From: Siphonodentalium dalli
Lineage: Eukaryota; Mollusca; Scaphopoda; Gadilida; Siphonodentaliidae
Assembly (NCBI GenBank): GCA_032622095.1
Contig: CP136063.1
Location: 206,755,934 to 206,819,933, forward strand
Reading direction: 5' to 3'
DNA length: 64,000 nt
How positions within the stretch are numbered: the stretch's first letter is position 1; every line of letters starts with the position of its first letter. Positions 22,401-30,459 of the stretch are shown here, piece by piece. Position numbers and translations under genes: made by a program. The notes under the pieces were generated by a model. The model worked only from the letters and a program-made list of their open reading frames with translations. It made no database searches and was not told where the DNA came from.

Positions 22401-24846
22401 CGCCCGTTATAAGAGGCGATCATTGGGCGACGGATGCGTGATGGACGCCCGTTATAAGAGGCGATCATTGGGCGACGGATGCATGATGAACGCCCGTTAT
22501 AAGAGGCGATCATTGGGCGACGGATGCGCGATGGACGCCCGTTATAAGAGGCGATCATTGTGCGACGGATGCGTGATGGACGCCCGTTATAAGAGGCGAT
22601 CATTGTGCGACGGATGCGTGATGGACGCCCGTTATACGAGGCGATCATTGGGCGACGGATGCGCGATGGACGCCCGTTATAAGAGGCGATCATTGTGCGA
22701 CGGATGCGCGATGGACGCCCGTTATAAGAGGCGATCATTGTGCGATGGATGCACGATGGACGCCCGTTATAAGAGGCGATCATTGGGCGACGGATGCGCG
22801 ATGGACGCCCGTTATAAGAGGCGATCATTGTGCGACGGATGCGTGATGGACGCCCGTTATAAGAGGCGATCATTGTGCGACGGATGCGTGATGGACGCCC
22901 GTTATACGAGGCGATCATTGGGCGACGGATACACGATGGACGCCCGTTATAAGAGGCGATCATTGAGCGACGGATACACGATGGACGCCCGTTATAAGAG
23001 GCGATCATTGGGCGACGGATGCGCGATGAACGCCTGTTATAAGAGGCGATGATTGGGCGACGGATTCGTGATGGACGCCCGTTATAAGAGGCGATAATTG
23101 GGCGACGGATGCGTGATGGACGCCCGTTATAAGAGGCGATCATTGGGCGACGGATGCATGATGAACGCCCGTTATAAGAGGCGATCATTGGGCGACGGAT
23201 GCGTGATGGACGCCCGTTATAAGAGGCGATCATTGTGCGACGGATGCGTGATGGACGCCCGCTATAAGAGGCGATCATTGGGCGACGGATGCATGATGAA
23301 CGCCCGTTTTAAGAGGCGATCATTGGGCGACGGATGCGTGATAGACGCCCGTTATAAGAGGCGATCATTGTGCGACGGATGCGTGATGGACGCCCGCTAT
23401 AAGAGGCGATCATTGGGCGACGGATGCACGATGGACGCCCGTTATAAGCGGCGATCATTGAGCGACTGATACACGGTGGACGCCCGTTATAAGAGGCGAT
23501 CATTGGGCGACGGATGCGCGATGGACGCCTGTTATAAGAGGCGATCATTGGGCGACGGATGCGCGATGAACGCCTGTTATAAGAGGCGATCATTGGGCGA
23601 CGGATGCGTGATGGACGCCCGTTATAAGAGGCGATCATTGGGCAACGGATGCATGATGGACGCCCGTCACATTCTGACCAAAGTCAGAGGTGCGTGGAAT
23701 ACACCAGTCCATACATCTTGGAGAATCCTTCGACAGACAACTTTGGTCAGACTGTTAGAGCAAACGGATATGAATTTGGAGATAAATGAGGTATCAGCTT
23801 GTTTGAAAAATGGTATAGCATCTGCTCGTAGCTGTCAAAATAATTTGTAATATGTCATATCTTAGTTTATTACCATTTTTTCTCGCGTCTGGTCGCGATT
23901 TAGATCGCCTCGGCCATTTTGAATGCGTGATACTCATCAACTCGAAACCACGTGATTCCTCACCGTGCGGTTGAAAGTCGATATCTGACAATGAAAACCT
24001 CCTATTAATGGGCTCATGCATGGGTCTGATATAATTAAACCTCCTATTAATGGGCTCATGGGTCTGATCTAATTAAACCTCCTATTAATGGGCTCATGGG
24101 TCTGATCTAATTAAACCTCCTATTAATGGGCTCATGTGTCTGATCTAATTAAACCTCCTATTAATGGACTCATGGGTCTGATCCAATTAATTTCTGGTAT
24201 AGAGAGCGTACAAATGGTGGTTTGATGGTGTCGAATACAGGACTTCTTTGAGATACCGGTTCCACAGTGACAAATGTAATTCATTATTCGAGACTTTTAC
24301 ACGTGTGAGTCTTTTTTTGGTTCGTACTGTAATTTTTCGAGACAAATCACTCACTTACAATTTGGCGGCTTAGTCATCCACTGGATGAAACCGCATGTTA
24401 GTCGGACAGGGAGGGAATATGTCGTACGTCCCTGTACGAACACATCGGTTGATTTACTTGCAGGAACTATGCTCTAACGAGATCAAAAATAATTGGCACC
24501 TATCTTTTAAACCAATATTATACTAGAATTACAGTCTTATGTACCTATATGAGTTACTATACATACCGTAAACTTTCCAGTCGCTGTGTTTCGTAATGTT
24601 GATTTCTCCATTCCCTCCTCTCTTGAACAGCACACATTGTGAGATTGCAGAATTATAAGCAAACCGAGTGCATCCCATTGTCCGCAGGCATAGCTTCGTA
24701 CATCTGATCTCGTTTATATTGGTTCCCAATGCCATTTCGCCACCACGAAGCACTTCCCCCTCAGCGACATCAGCCTCTTTGAAACTGATAGTTAGACCAT
24801 GACACAGGCCAATGCAGCACACAGCAAACAGGACTTTAACCAGCAT
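16149..24846 (-). CDS. Secreted PAN/apple and C-type lectin protein (three exons)
   Basis: Joining 24846-24567, 19183-19016 and 16408-16149 gives 708 coding bases, that is 235 residues plus a stop. Both introns are phase 1, with GTATGT and GTGAGT donors and TTTCCAG and TTGCAG acceptors. Residues 1-17 are a signal peptide. Residues ~20-92 form a PAN/apple domain with four cysteines and an NIT sequon. Residues ~97-235 are a C-type lectin domain with the canonical Cys126, Cys201, Cys217 and Cys229. QPD (191-193) is the galactose-type sugar motif, while the WND position is degenerate (MYD, 212-214), so calcium-dependent binding may be weak. In invertebrates such proteins serve in mucus, haemolymph or pathogen recognition (family knowledge). 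The introns are filled with repeats, and an extra truncated last exon sits in intron 2. Expression is unproven. Confidence 0.72.
16444..16813. mobile_element. Double-palindrome MITE-like element
   Basis: Ends are inverted (CCCTGTGCCAATGCATTCTC and its complement). Immediately inside each end is a ~70-bp near-perfect palindrome built on ATATATGCGAGTCGACC and its complement, so each terminus can fold alone and the two termini can also pair. The AT-rich middle is noncoding. It lies between the intact and truncated copies of lectin exon 3. Confidence 0.8.
16861..16936 (-). pseudogene. Truncated copy of lectin exon 3
   Basis: The acceptor and first ~76 bases of exon 3 are repeated here, including the codons for VDGNDKQTEGT. 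An extra TATA in CACGTATATACACG shifts the frame, and similarity ends just past EGT, at CACAT. The double-palindrome element ends 47 bp away, at 16813. The copy has lost the QPD half and cannot make a domain. Confidence 0.8.
16930..17100. repeat. Duplication B, copy 2
   Basis: Counterpart of 15690-15870, adjoining the truncated exon copy. The duplication that made the extra exon therefore probably carried flanking sequence too. Confidence 0.55.
17546..17700. mobile_element. Half copy of the double-palindrome element
   Basis: CCCTGTGCC and one ~70-bp palindrome (17551-17623), then CCTAACAATTTTT and AT-rich sequence, with no second palindrome. The text before it (TGCCAAGTCCGATTTTTGTA, 17516-17535) also occurs at 19239-19258 without the element, so an empty-site-like relative exists 1.7 kb away. 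Confidence 0.75.
17701..17870. repeat. Two tandem ~58-bp copies
   Basis: TTACTATGAATACTTGGTGATAGTTTTGAG and related text are repeated once (about 17757-17813 and 17814-17870), differing by very few bases. Confidence 0.8.
17871..18940. other. Intron 2 DNA without recognisable features
   Basis: No exon or repeat family is recognised. Short frames on the minus strand (for example 18258-18518) show no domain or splice signals. Confidence 0.4.
18945..19000. repeat. TTAATTAA-type low-complexity tract
   Basis: An A/T-only simple repeat next to the donor of lectin exon 2. Confidence 0.8.
19016..19183 (-). CDS. Exon 2: N-terminal half of the C-type lectin domain
   Basis: The reading frame chosen by the splice phase gives CHRLS, then EKTCAGIGGHLMVVDSQA and NFITNII, the classic first half of a C-type lectin domain (cysteine, GGHL, VVDS). 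The frame is closed by stops in the other two phases. Acceptor TTTCCAG ends at 19184 and donor GTGAGT starts at 19015. Length is 168 bases, phase 1-1. Confidence 0.75.
19450..19960. repeat. Segmental duplication C, copy 1
   Basis: Colinear with 29315-29680. Shared text includes CAGAAATGGTA, CCTCAAGATC, ACCAGAAAGCCTCTAAATGC, CCAGCCATTGTTCATACCTA and AATTAACGCGGTCAT. The copies are diverged and differ in indels. Confidence 0.75.
20030..20500. other. Noncoding DNA with a short inverted repeat
   Basis: GGATTCTCAC at ~20357 and GTGAGAATCC at ~20383 flank GCCCCGAATTCGAGGA, giving a small hairpin. Nothing else is recognised. Confidence 0.4.
20505..20840. mobile_element. Left half of a palindromic element with AT-rich tandem tail
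   Basis: CATGACTGGAGCGAAAACCC resembles the outer end of the elements at 38.2 and 38.8 kb. It is followed by a palindrome (20525-20595), CCTAACACATT, then repeated ATTGTTAAAGAATGTAAGAA units to 20840. The matching right half is found at 24920-25255. Confidence 0.7.
21341..21427 (-). CDS. Possible small leader exon
   Basis: ATG at 21427 opens 29 codons starting MVVLNVLLLGTFVGFRGVCV and ending at a GTAAGT donor (21340). This resembles a signal-peptide exon. It ends in phase 0, so it cannot splice directly to the phase-1 lectin exons. A diverged copy without ATG or donor lies at 26833-26920. It may be a relict of another gene; chance is possible. Confidence 0.3.
21585..21965. repeat. Segmental duplication A, copy 2
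   Basis: Counterpart of 15245-15665 (landmarks listed there). It runs right up to the 45-bp minisatellite. Confidence 0.75.
21975..23667. repeat. 45-bp minisatellite, about 37.6 copies
   Basis: The unit is GGCGACGGATGCGTGATGGA plus 25 more bases ending AAGAGGCGATCATTG. The phase is preserved across the whole array without an indel; variants are substitutions only. Because 45 is divisible by three, frames stay open: the plus strand reads GDGCVMDARYKRRSL repeats (359 codons at 21973-23052) and the minus strand MIASYNGRPSRIRRP repeats (447 codons). Only sporadic substitutions create stops. It lies in intron 1 of the lectin gene, and GC content is far above the flanks. I treat it as noncoding. 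Confidence 0.92.
23668..23955. repeat. Duplication D, copy 1, with inverted ends
   Basis: About 285 bp matching 26430-26715 closely. It starts with ACATTCTGACCAAAG, and CTTTGGTCAGACTGTTAGAG follows ~75 bp later as its inverted partner, so the head of the repeat is a hairpin. Shared text continues through TCTGCTCGTAGCTGTCAAAA to ATACTCATCAACTCGAAACC. Confidence 0.8.
23995..24190. repeat. 38-bp tandem repeat, about 5 copies
   Basis: AACCTCCTATTAATGGGCTC followed by ATGGGTCTGATCTAATTA is repeated five times with few differences. The first copy has a 5-bp insertion (ATGCATGGG). A related single copy is at ~37870-37905. Confidence 0.9.
24191..24566. other. Intron 1 sequence beside exon 1
   Basis: No repeat or exon is recognised between the 38-bp array and the exon 1 donor. 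Confidence 0.4.
24567..24846 (-). CDS. Exon 1: signal peptide and PAN/apple domain
   Basis: The start is the ATG at 24846-24844. The open frame extends 24 codons upstream, but only this ATG places a hydrophobic leader (MLVKVLFAVCCIGLCHG) at the N-terminus. The domain follows the PAN pattern: GGEMALG, then IRCTKLCLRTMGCTRFAY, then QCVLF, ending in WKVY. The donor is G|GTATGT at 24567/24566, phase 1. Confidence 0.75.
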
Positions 24847-24919
24847 CTCTGAGTCTACTCCACATGCAATGTAATTAAAGATGTATCCAGGACTCAAGTG
24901 AGAAGCCACCGTATTCAAT

Positions 24920-25255
24920 CAAATTTTATATTACTTTTTATAATTGTTAAAGAATGTAAGAAAAATATTAAACAGAATTATAAAAAATTGTTAAAGATTG
25001 TAAGAAATAATTATAAAAAATGATAAAAATTGTTAAAGAATGAAAGAAAAAAATGATAAAAATTGATAAAGAATGTAAGAAAAAACTATAAAAAATTATA
25101 AAAATTGTTAAAGAATGCAATAAATAAATGATAAAAGATGATAAAGATTGTTAAAAAAATTAAGAAACATTGCTAGGCCAATGCATTCTCTTATATATGC
25201 GAGGCGATCTATGGTCGACTCGCATATATAACAGAATGCATTGGCACAGAGTCAT
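24920..25255. mobile_element. Right half of a palindromic element
   Basis: ATTGTTAAAGAATGTAAGAA-type tandem units lead into a palindrome (25175-25245), GGCACAGAGTCATTAATGTT and GCGCAGCTCCCGTC, which is the right terminus seen at 39000-39040. It matches the left half at 20505-20840 in internal sequence. It sits upstream of the lectin start codon and could overlap that promoter. Confidence 0.7.
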
Positions 25256-26429
25256 TAATGTTGCGCCAGCGCAGCTCCCGTCTTGTGTATATATGATAAT
25301 TCATTTGAACTTAGAAGTGTCACACGAAATACTTTTGCTGTTGAATGTTCTATCCATGTATGTCACACAGTACAATTTTTAGAGGACACCGATAACTATG
25401 TTGTGACTTTTTCAATAACAAAATAACATTCTTTGCTATTTGTGGTCTCGTTTATTTGCCGTATTTGGTTTTAAAGCATCATATCAAAATGCAATGGATA
25501 GTTCAGTCCCCTCGCCACGCCAGTCTTACCACAGTCTAACTCAAGCTAAACCGATATCTCATTACAGTTCAGTTGAATGCAATGATATATTGGTCTAGCT
25601 TGAGCTAAACTGGCCTGACCACCGCCATCACGTATACAGAAGTATTAAATATAACATTTTGAATTCAAGACTTCTGTCGGTTACAATTTATTCTGATTTC
25701 ATCTGGCCAAATTCCAAACGAATACGGACATTACAGTTTCTCAAAATAATGCAGAGGTGAATTGTAACCGACAAAAGTAAAATAAAAATGTAATATATTT
25801 CCTTATATTTATACGCTGTGCCAGTGGTCATGCCAGCGCAGCGAGGGGGCTGATTTCTGTCATGCAGTTTGCATCTTATCAGCGACACAAAGCAACAAAA
25901 AAAACGAACTGCGTTTAATGTCCAAAGTAAATTTTTAGCTTTATCGTTTAGGGATGATATCTTCATTAGGCCTAATAAAAAAATAAATTAATATGTGATT
26001 TGTTAGTGTATCTGAAGTGACACAGGTCACAGTTGAATGTGGATCCGTCCATTGTGTTGCCCATGTTGATTTAAGCTGATTTTTTGGTTTCCAGATGAGA
26101 ACTTTATTTATTGTTATCGTGTAATCTCACATACTTACACGAAAATACAGATAAAGTTCGAATATGGGTTTTGACCAATGAATTTTGATAGTCACCTGCC
26201 TTTTCGGGTTTTCCTATTATTTTGCATTCCGCGGATGATATTTTTATGGTTATCAGATTGCTTTGAAGTTTGGTAAACACGGTGGGGAATCACGTAGTTT
26301 TGACGTTGGTGAGTAACACGCGTTCAAAATTTGCAAACGCAAAAAACATAATATACGAGGAACTGACACAAATTAAACAAGTTGATACCTTATATTTTTG
26401 GAAATAATTAGCGGTTTTCTATAACATTC
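25256..26429. other. Noncoding DNA with two inverted-repeat pairs
   Basis: TAACTCAAGCTAAACC (~25538) pairs with GGTCTAGCTTGAGCTA (~25592). TGTCGGTTACAATT (~25675) pairs with AATTGTAACCGACA (~25758). Both look like small hairpin elements. No gene is recognised. Confidence 0.45.
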
Positions 26430-26715
26430 TGACCAAAGTTGCCAGTCGGAGGTGCGCGGAATACACCAGTCCATACATCTTGTAGAATCCTTCGACTGAC
26501 ATCTTTGGTCAGAATGTTAGAGCAAACAAATATGAATTTGGACATAAATGAGGTATCAGCTAGTTTGAAAAATAGTATAGCATCTGCTCGTAGCTGTCAA
26601 AATAATATGTAATATGTCATATCTTAGTTTATTACCTTTTTTCCTCGCGTCTGGTCGTGTTTTAGATCGCATCGGCCATTTTGAATGCGTGATACTCATC
26701 AACTCGAAACCACGT
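26430..26715. repeat. Duplication D, copy 2, with inverted ends
   Basis: Counterpart of 23668-23955. It has ACATTCTGACCAAAG and CTTTGGTCAGAATGTTAGAG as better-preserved inverted partners. Confidence 0.8.
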
Positions 26716-26832
26716 AACAGTAGAATACATATAAGATCCACGGTCCGAATTGACACCAATTAATTCCTATAACATAAGCCAATTTTCAGTTTACTAAGGA
26801 TAAGAAAATGAAAAAAACAAAACAAAAACTCT

Positions 26833-26920
26833 CAATCACCATTATTCCTTATCACATCGGCATCGTGGAAGTCCACAAATTCGTCCAAAATTAATACGTC
26901 GAAAACGACCCTAACAGCTC
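26833..26920 (-). pseudogene. Diverged copy of the small leader exon
   Basis: Read on the minus strand it gives VVFDVLILDEFVDFHDADV, aligning with VVLNVLLLGTFVGFRGVCV of the 21341-21427 candidate. The start ATG and the GTAAGT donor are both lost, and charged residues break the hydrophobic leader. Confidence 0.4.
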
Positions 26921-27324
26921 TAATTAAAGTCGGTTTGCGCTCCAAAATACACCTAATATTATTCGCTTTTGGAATTTTCCCGGTATCGAAATACAGGTCG
27001 ATAAATACTTGAACTACCTTTCTACGGGCATTATATGTGCCAGAAAGATGCATTGAAGTCATACAAATAGAACATTGAACATAATATTGGTACCAAACAT
27101 AAACAGCCATTTGCACGACGTGGAACAGAAAAGAGCGTTCCGTGTTAGTCTATTCCTGGTATAGTACATGTAGGAATACAGAGTGTTTGTTTCATTTCTG
27201 TGTGAACCATATATACAAGAGCTAAACAAGCAGCTGTCTGTGACCATGGGAAGTATTTTTCAGAGCATTTCAGAGTACACGTGTATCAATATTTCGTGTA
27301 CTTGTCAATGTCAACCTAATTAAT

Positions 27325-27714
27325 GTACCATTAAAAGAAGTGGTATATTAAGCCCGCTATTTTCGCGCCCAATATCGCAATAATATTGCAAGTGGAAACG
27401 CTTATAAGCGCGCCGCTTGCGATATTATTGCAATATTTTTCGCTTAATATCGCAATATTTCGCGCTTAATATTGCGTCTTGCGCTCAAAATTGTTACATT
27501 TAAAGCAATATATTGCTTCTTTTATATAAATATAACACTATCGGGTCTGCATGAAATTTTGCGCCTTAATATCGCAATATTTTGCGCTCAATATCGCAAT
27601 AATAAGCGCAACAGATTTTTGGTATTGCGCTATAATCGCGCCTTTTTCGAAATTAAGCGCGCTCAATATCGCAACAAAGGCGCGCCTCAATATACCACTT
27701 CTTCTGACTGGTAC
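27325..27714. mobile_element. MITE with GAAGAAGTGGTAT inverted ends, copy 1
   Basis: Ends are GTACCATTAAAAGAAGTGGT and the complement of ATACCACTTCTTCTGACTGG. The interior is full of repeated AATATCGCAATA and its complement, separated by GCGC-rich blocks, so it can fold into many alternative hairpins. Noncoding. A second copy lies at 57381-57870 and a scrap at 28370-28425. Confidence 0.75.
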
Positions 27715-28369
27715 TGTATTTAATACCTCCTTCCAAATTTCGTAGATAGAATTTGGAAGCTCGAATGAGCCATGTCCGCTTGAGAACGCACTTTGTTATC
27801 TATCGCTTTTGAACAACGGAAGCATCGACGATCTTTTTAAAAGGCCATATTTTTTTTATATTTTTCTGGTCTGACCTAAAAGTAAAACTGTAATTACTAT
27901 TTCCTTGGCTTCGGGAGTAAAAAAATATTGTATTCGAGTCGAGGAACCCACCCATCAAAGCTCAGAGTGATATGATATCGGTGTTTGAAATCTATTATTT
28001 TTCACCACCTATAATTTTAAGTGGCTCAGTAAACAGTCGACGAGAACACGGTCTCGGACCAAATTTCGGATGAAGATGGACAGCTCTAAAATCAGGTGGC
28101 TCTTTTTTTTGTGTCCGATATTTGACAAACAGGTTTTGAACAATTTTATACTACATGTATAGTTGACTCCGGTTAGCATTATTTTTGAGCAATTATTCGA
28201 TTCTGATAACTGAAGCGGCATTTCAAAAACTGTTGTTGTTGTTGGAATATGATATGGAGACCATCGAATCGGATTGAGCACCTTTAAAGCTTCCCGTTTT
28301 GAAAGAAGGTAACACAAAGCTCTTATCAATGAGATCATGGGAACAATGTAATAATTTTCTGGTACATAT
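27715..28369. other. Noncoding DNA
   Basis: No gene or repeat family is recognised. A 133-codon frame on the minus strand (28009-28410) lacks domain features and overlaps a MITE scrap. Confidence 0.35.
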
Positions 28370-28425
28370 AAACGTATATATATTTGCGATATTAAGGCGC
28401 AAAATTTCATGCAGACCCGATAGTG
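28370..28425. repeat. Scrap of the AATATCGCAATA MITE, inverted
   Basis: TTGCGATATTAAGGCGCAAA and ATTTCATGCAGACCCGATAG are the reverse complement of 27537-27590. Confidence 0.7.
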
Positions 28426-28525
28426 GTGCCAAATCGGACGGCGGTTCTAATTTGGTGTCTAGTTATCTGGTTGAGAAATAAGTGGATTTTCCCTGTACCT
28501 GTACCTATCACTGTATCATGATTCT

Positions 28526-29080
28526 GTATGGAATACTGCCAACCTAGAATGGGGCGGGAGAATGGAACCCGCTAAACGAGGAAACCGCCGAAATCGATAG
28601 AATATCTGGTTGCGCACACAAATCACCACACAAGGGAACCGCGGAAAAAAAACGCTGAAAGCGACAAACATAGGGTTGACACACATTTCACCACGCGAGG
28701 GAACCACGGAATCAACCGAAAGCGACATATCAAACGAAATCTCGTTGCATTATTTCGCTTTCTGCGGTTCTGTCGTTTGATTTTCTCGCCTCGACGAAGG
28801 CGCCGATAGCGAATTAATGAACGCGATTTCGTGGCGAGGGAACAACGGAAAGCGAAATACATGTAATGAATTATATCGCTTTCCGCGGGAAGAAGAAATC
28901 AAATTACAGAACCGCCGAAAGCGAGATAATGAAACGAAATTTCCTTTCATTTCGGCGCTTGACTCGCGTGGCAATATGCATGTGCGCGTCTCTACATTTT
29001 GTCGTTTTCGGCTGTTTCCTCGTTTGGTCGGCTCCATTTCTCCCGTCCGATTCTAGGTTGACCCTAACAGTATTCCATAC
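28526..29080. mobile_element. MITE with GTATGGAATACTG inverted ends
   Basis: The left end GTATGGAATACTG...CCAACCTAGAAT pairs with the right end ATTCTAGGTTG...CAGTATTCCATAC. The interior carries several inverted copies of GAAAGCGA and GAGGGAACCACGGAA motifs in both orientations, implying self-complementarity. The overlapping frames on both strands are by-products. Confidence 0.7.
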
Positions 29081-29314
29081 GAAACGTCAATCAACATCTT
29101 CGCTGCAGATGAAAGATGCCAGATACCCTGTATATAGCCATAGAGTCTGCCTTTTCTTAATTGTGTTCATATACACGCACAATCGATACTATACTGGGAT
29201 AAAGCAAATAGTTCGTGTAGCGTAAGAAAACATGACATTAAATTTGCATACTGTTTCCACATGTGTGTGCATGCAGTGCAATGAAAAAACACATGCCATT
29301 AAGAAACTCAAGAA

Positions 29315-29680
29315 AACCATAATCAGAAATGGTAGCTCCCTCAAGATCATATTATTAGGCATAAACATGAATTATAATATAACCGCCTAAGAATTATGTT
29401 AAAACAACTAATCCTTCAAATGATTCAAAAGCTACGGCTTATTACTGCAGGTTTCGCATTCACCACACCAGAAAGCCTCTAAATGCGGATAAAAAAATCT
29501 ACTAACCTGAGGCATTGTGTTCCCGCCATAAAATCTTCAAGAGTGGCCCAGCCATTGTTCATACCTAAACATCGAAAGCAATTAACGCGGTCATAATAGT
29601 TACATATATACTGCAACTATCAGACATCTAGCGAATACACACCCCGCGAAAAACCGAAATGTGTTGTCCTGCGAAATAAC
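29315..29680. repeat. Segmental duplication C, copy 2
   Basis: Counterpart of 19450-19960. The duplicated material around the lectin locus therefore extends at least to 29.7 kb. Confidence 0.7.
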
Positions 29681-29737
29681 CCATCGCTATATAGCTCAAT
29701 TTGACATGCCAGATTAGCCTTCCTATACAATATTCTA

Positions 29738-30265
29738 AAACAATAAAGCTTCTCAAATCATCGGCATAGTCAATAGAACTTTCAAGAACTTGGACATCGA
29801 TACTTTCTGATCGCTCTACATAAGCATGGTCAGACCTATCGTCGAATACTGTAACTCTGCATGGAGCCCACACCACAAATATCAAATCATTGTGTTAGAG
29901 ATAATAAAAAGAAAAGCAACGAAACTAGTTCCTCACATTAAAACTCTATGCTACCGACACAGAACGATAAGACTCAATATTATGTCTTTAAAATATCGAA
30001 GATTTAGAGGAGATCTAATCGAGGTATATAAACTGTTGAATGGTCATTAAAATATCAATGCATGTGACCAATTAGAAAGAAATTCAGCATGAAGAACAAG
30101 ACGACTTAATAAAAAGCTACATATGAGCACTGTTAACGCAGTTGGTGGTAAATAGCTGGAACTCTCTGCCAGACTTCGCTGTTGAGGCTCCAACACTCGA
30201 TCAATTAAAAATATACATTGACTCATTCTTCTATTATACAAAATACGAGTTCGATGACAAGTAAT
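29738..30265 (+). pseudogene. 3' fragment of a CR1/Jockey-type LINE reverse transcriptase
   Basis: Reads NRTFKNLDIDTF, a stop, then SLYISMVRPIVEYCNSAWSP, KRKATKLVP and SLKYRRFRGDLIEVYKLLNG. After a frame change comes VNSWNSLPDFAVEAPTLDQL. This is the conserved C-terminal tail of CR1/Jockey-like reverse transcriptases. At least one nonsense codon and one frameshift show decay, and no RT catalytic core is present. Confidence 0.8.
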
Positions 30266-30373
30266 ATGTTTAAGTGACTCACAAGAAAATATCGATTGAC
30301 GATATATATATTTGTAAACAAACATTGCAAATAATGTTATTGGGACGAAAAGTCGCAAGACTTGTTCCGTATT

Positions 30374-30395
30374 ATGATGATGATGATGATGATAT
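30374..30395. repeat. (GAT)n microsatellite
   Basis: Six to seven GAT units about 110 bp past the LINE fragment; possibly its 3' tail. Confidence 0.8.
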
Positions 30396-30459
30396 AATTG
30401 ATAGGACAAACCGCTGTTATGATGATCGTGTCGTTATTTCTTTAAAATACGTATCATTT

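Noticed and set aside
21975-23667. CRISPR-like array or a repetitive protein gene
   Set aside because: There are no spacers: the 45-bp units abut directly, so it is not CRISPR. The protein reading is kept only as a question because open frames follow automatically from a unit length divisible by three.
26832-27116. 94-codon minus-strand frame as a gene
   Set aside because: Only its C-terminal part resembles anything, namely the leader-exon candidate at 21341, and it has lost the start and donor. It is listed as a pseudo-exon.
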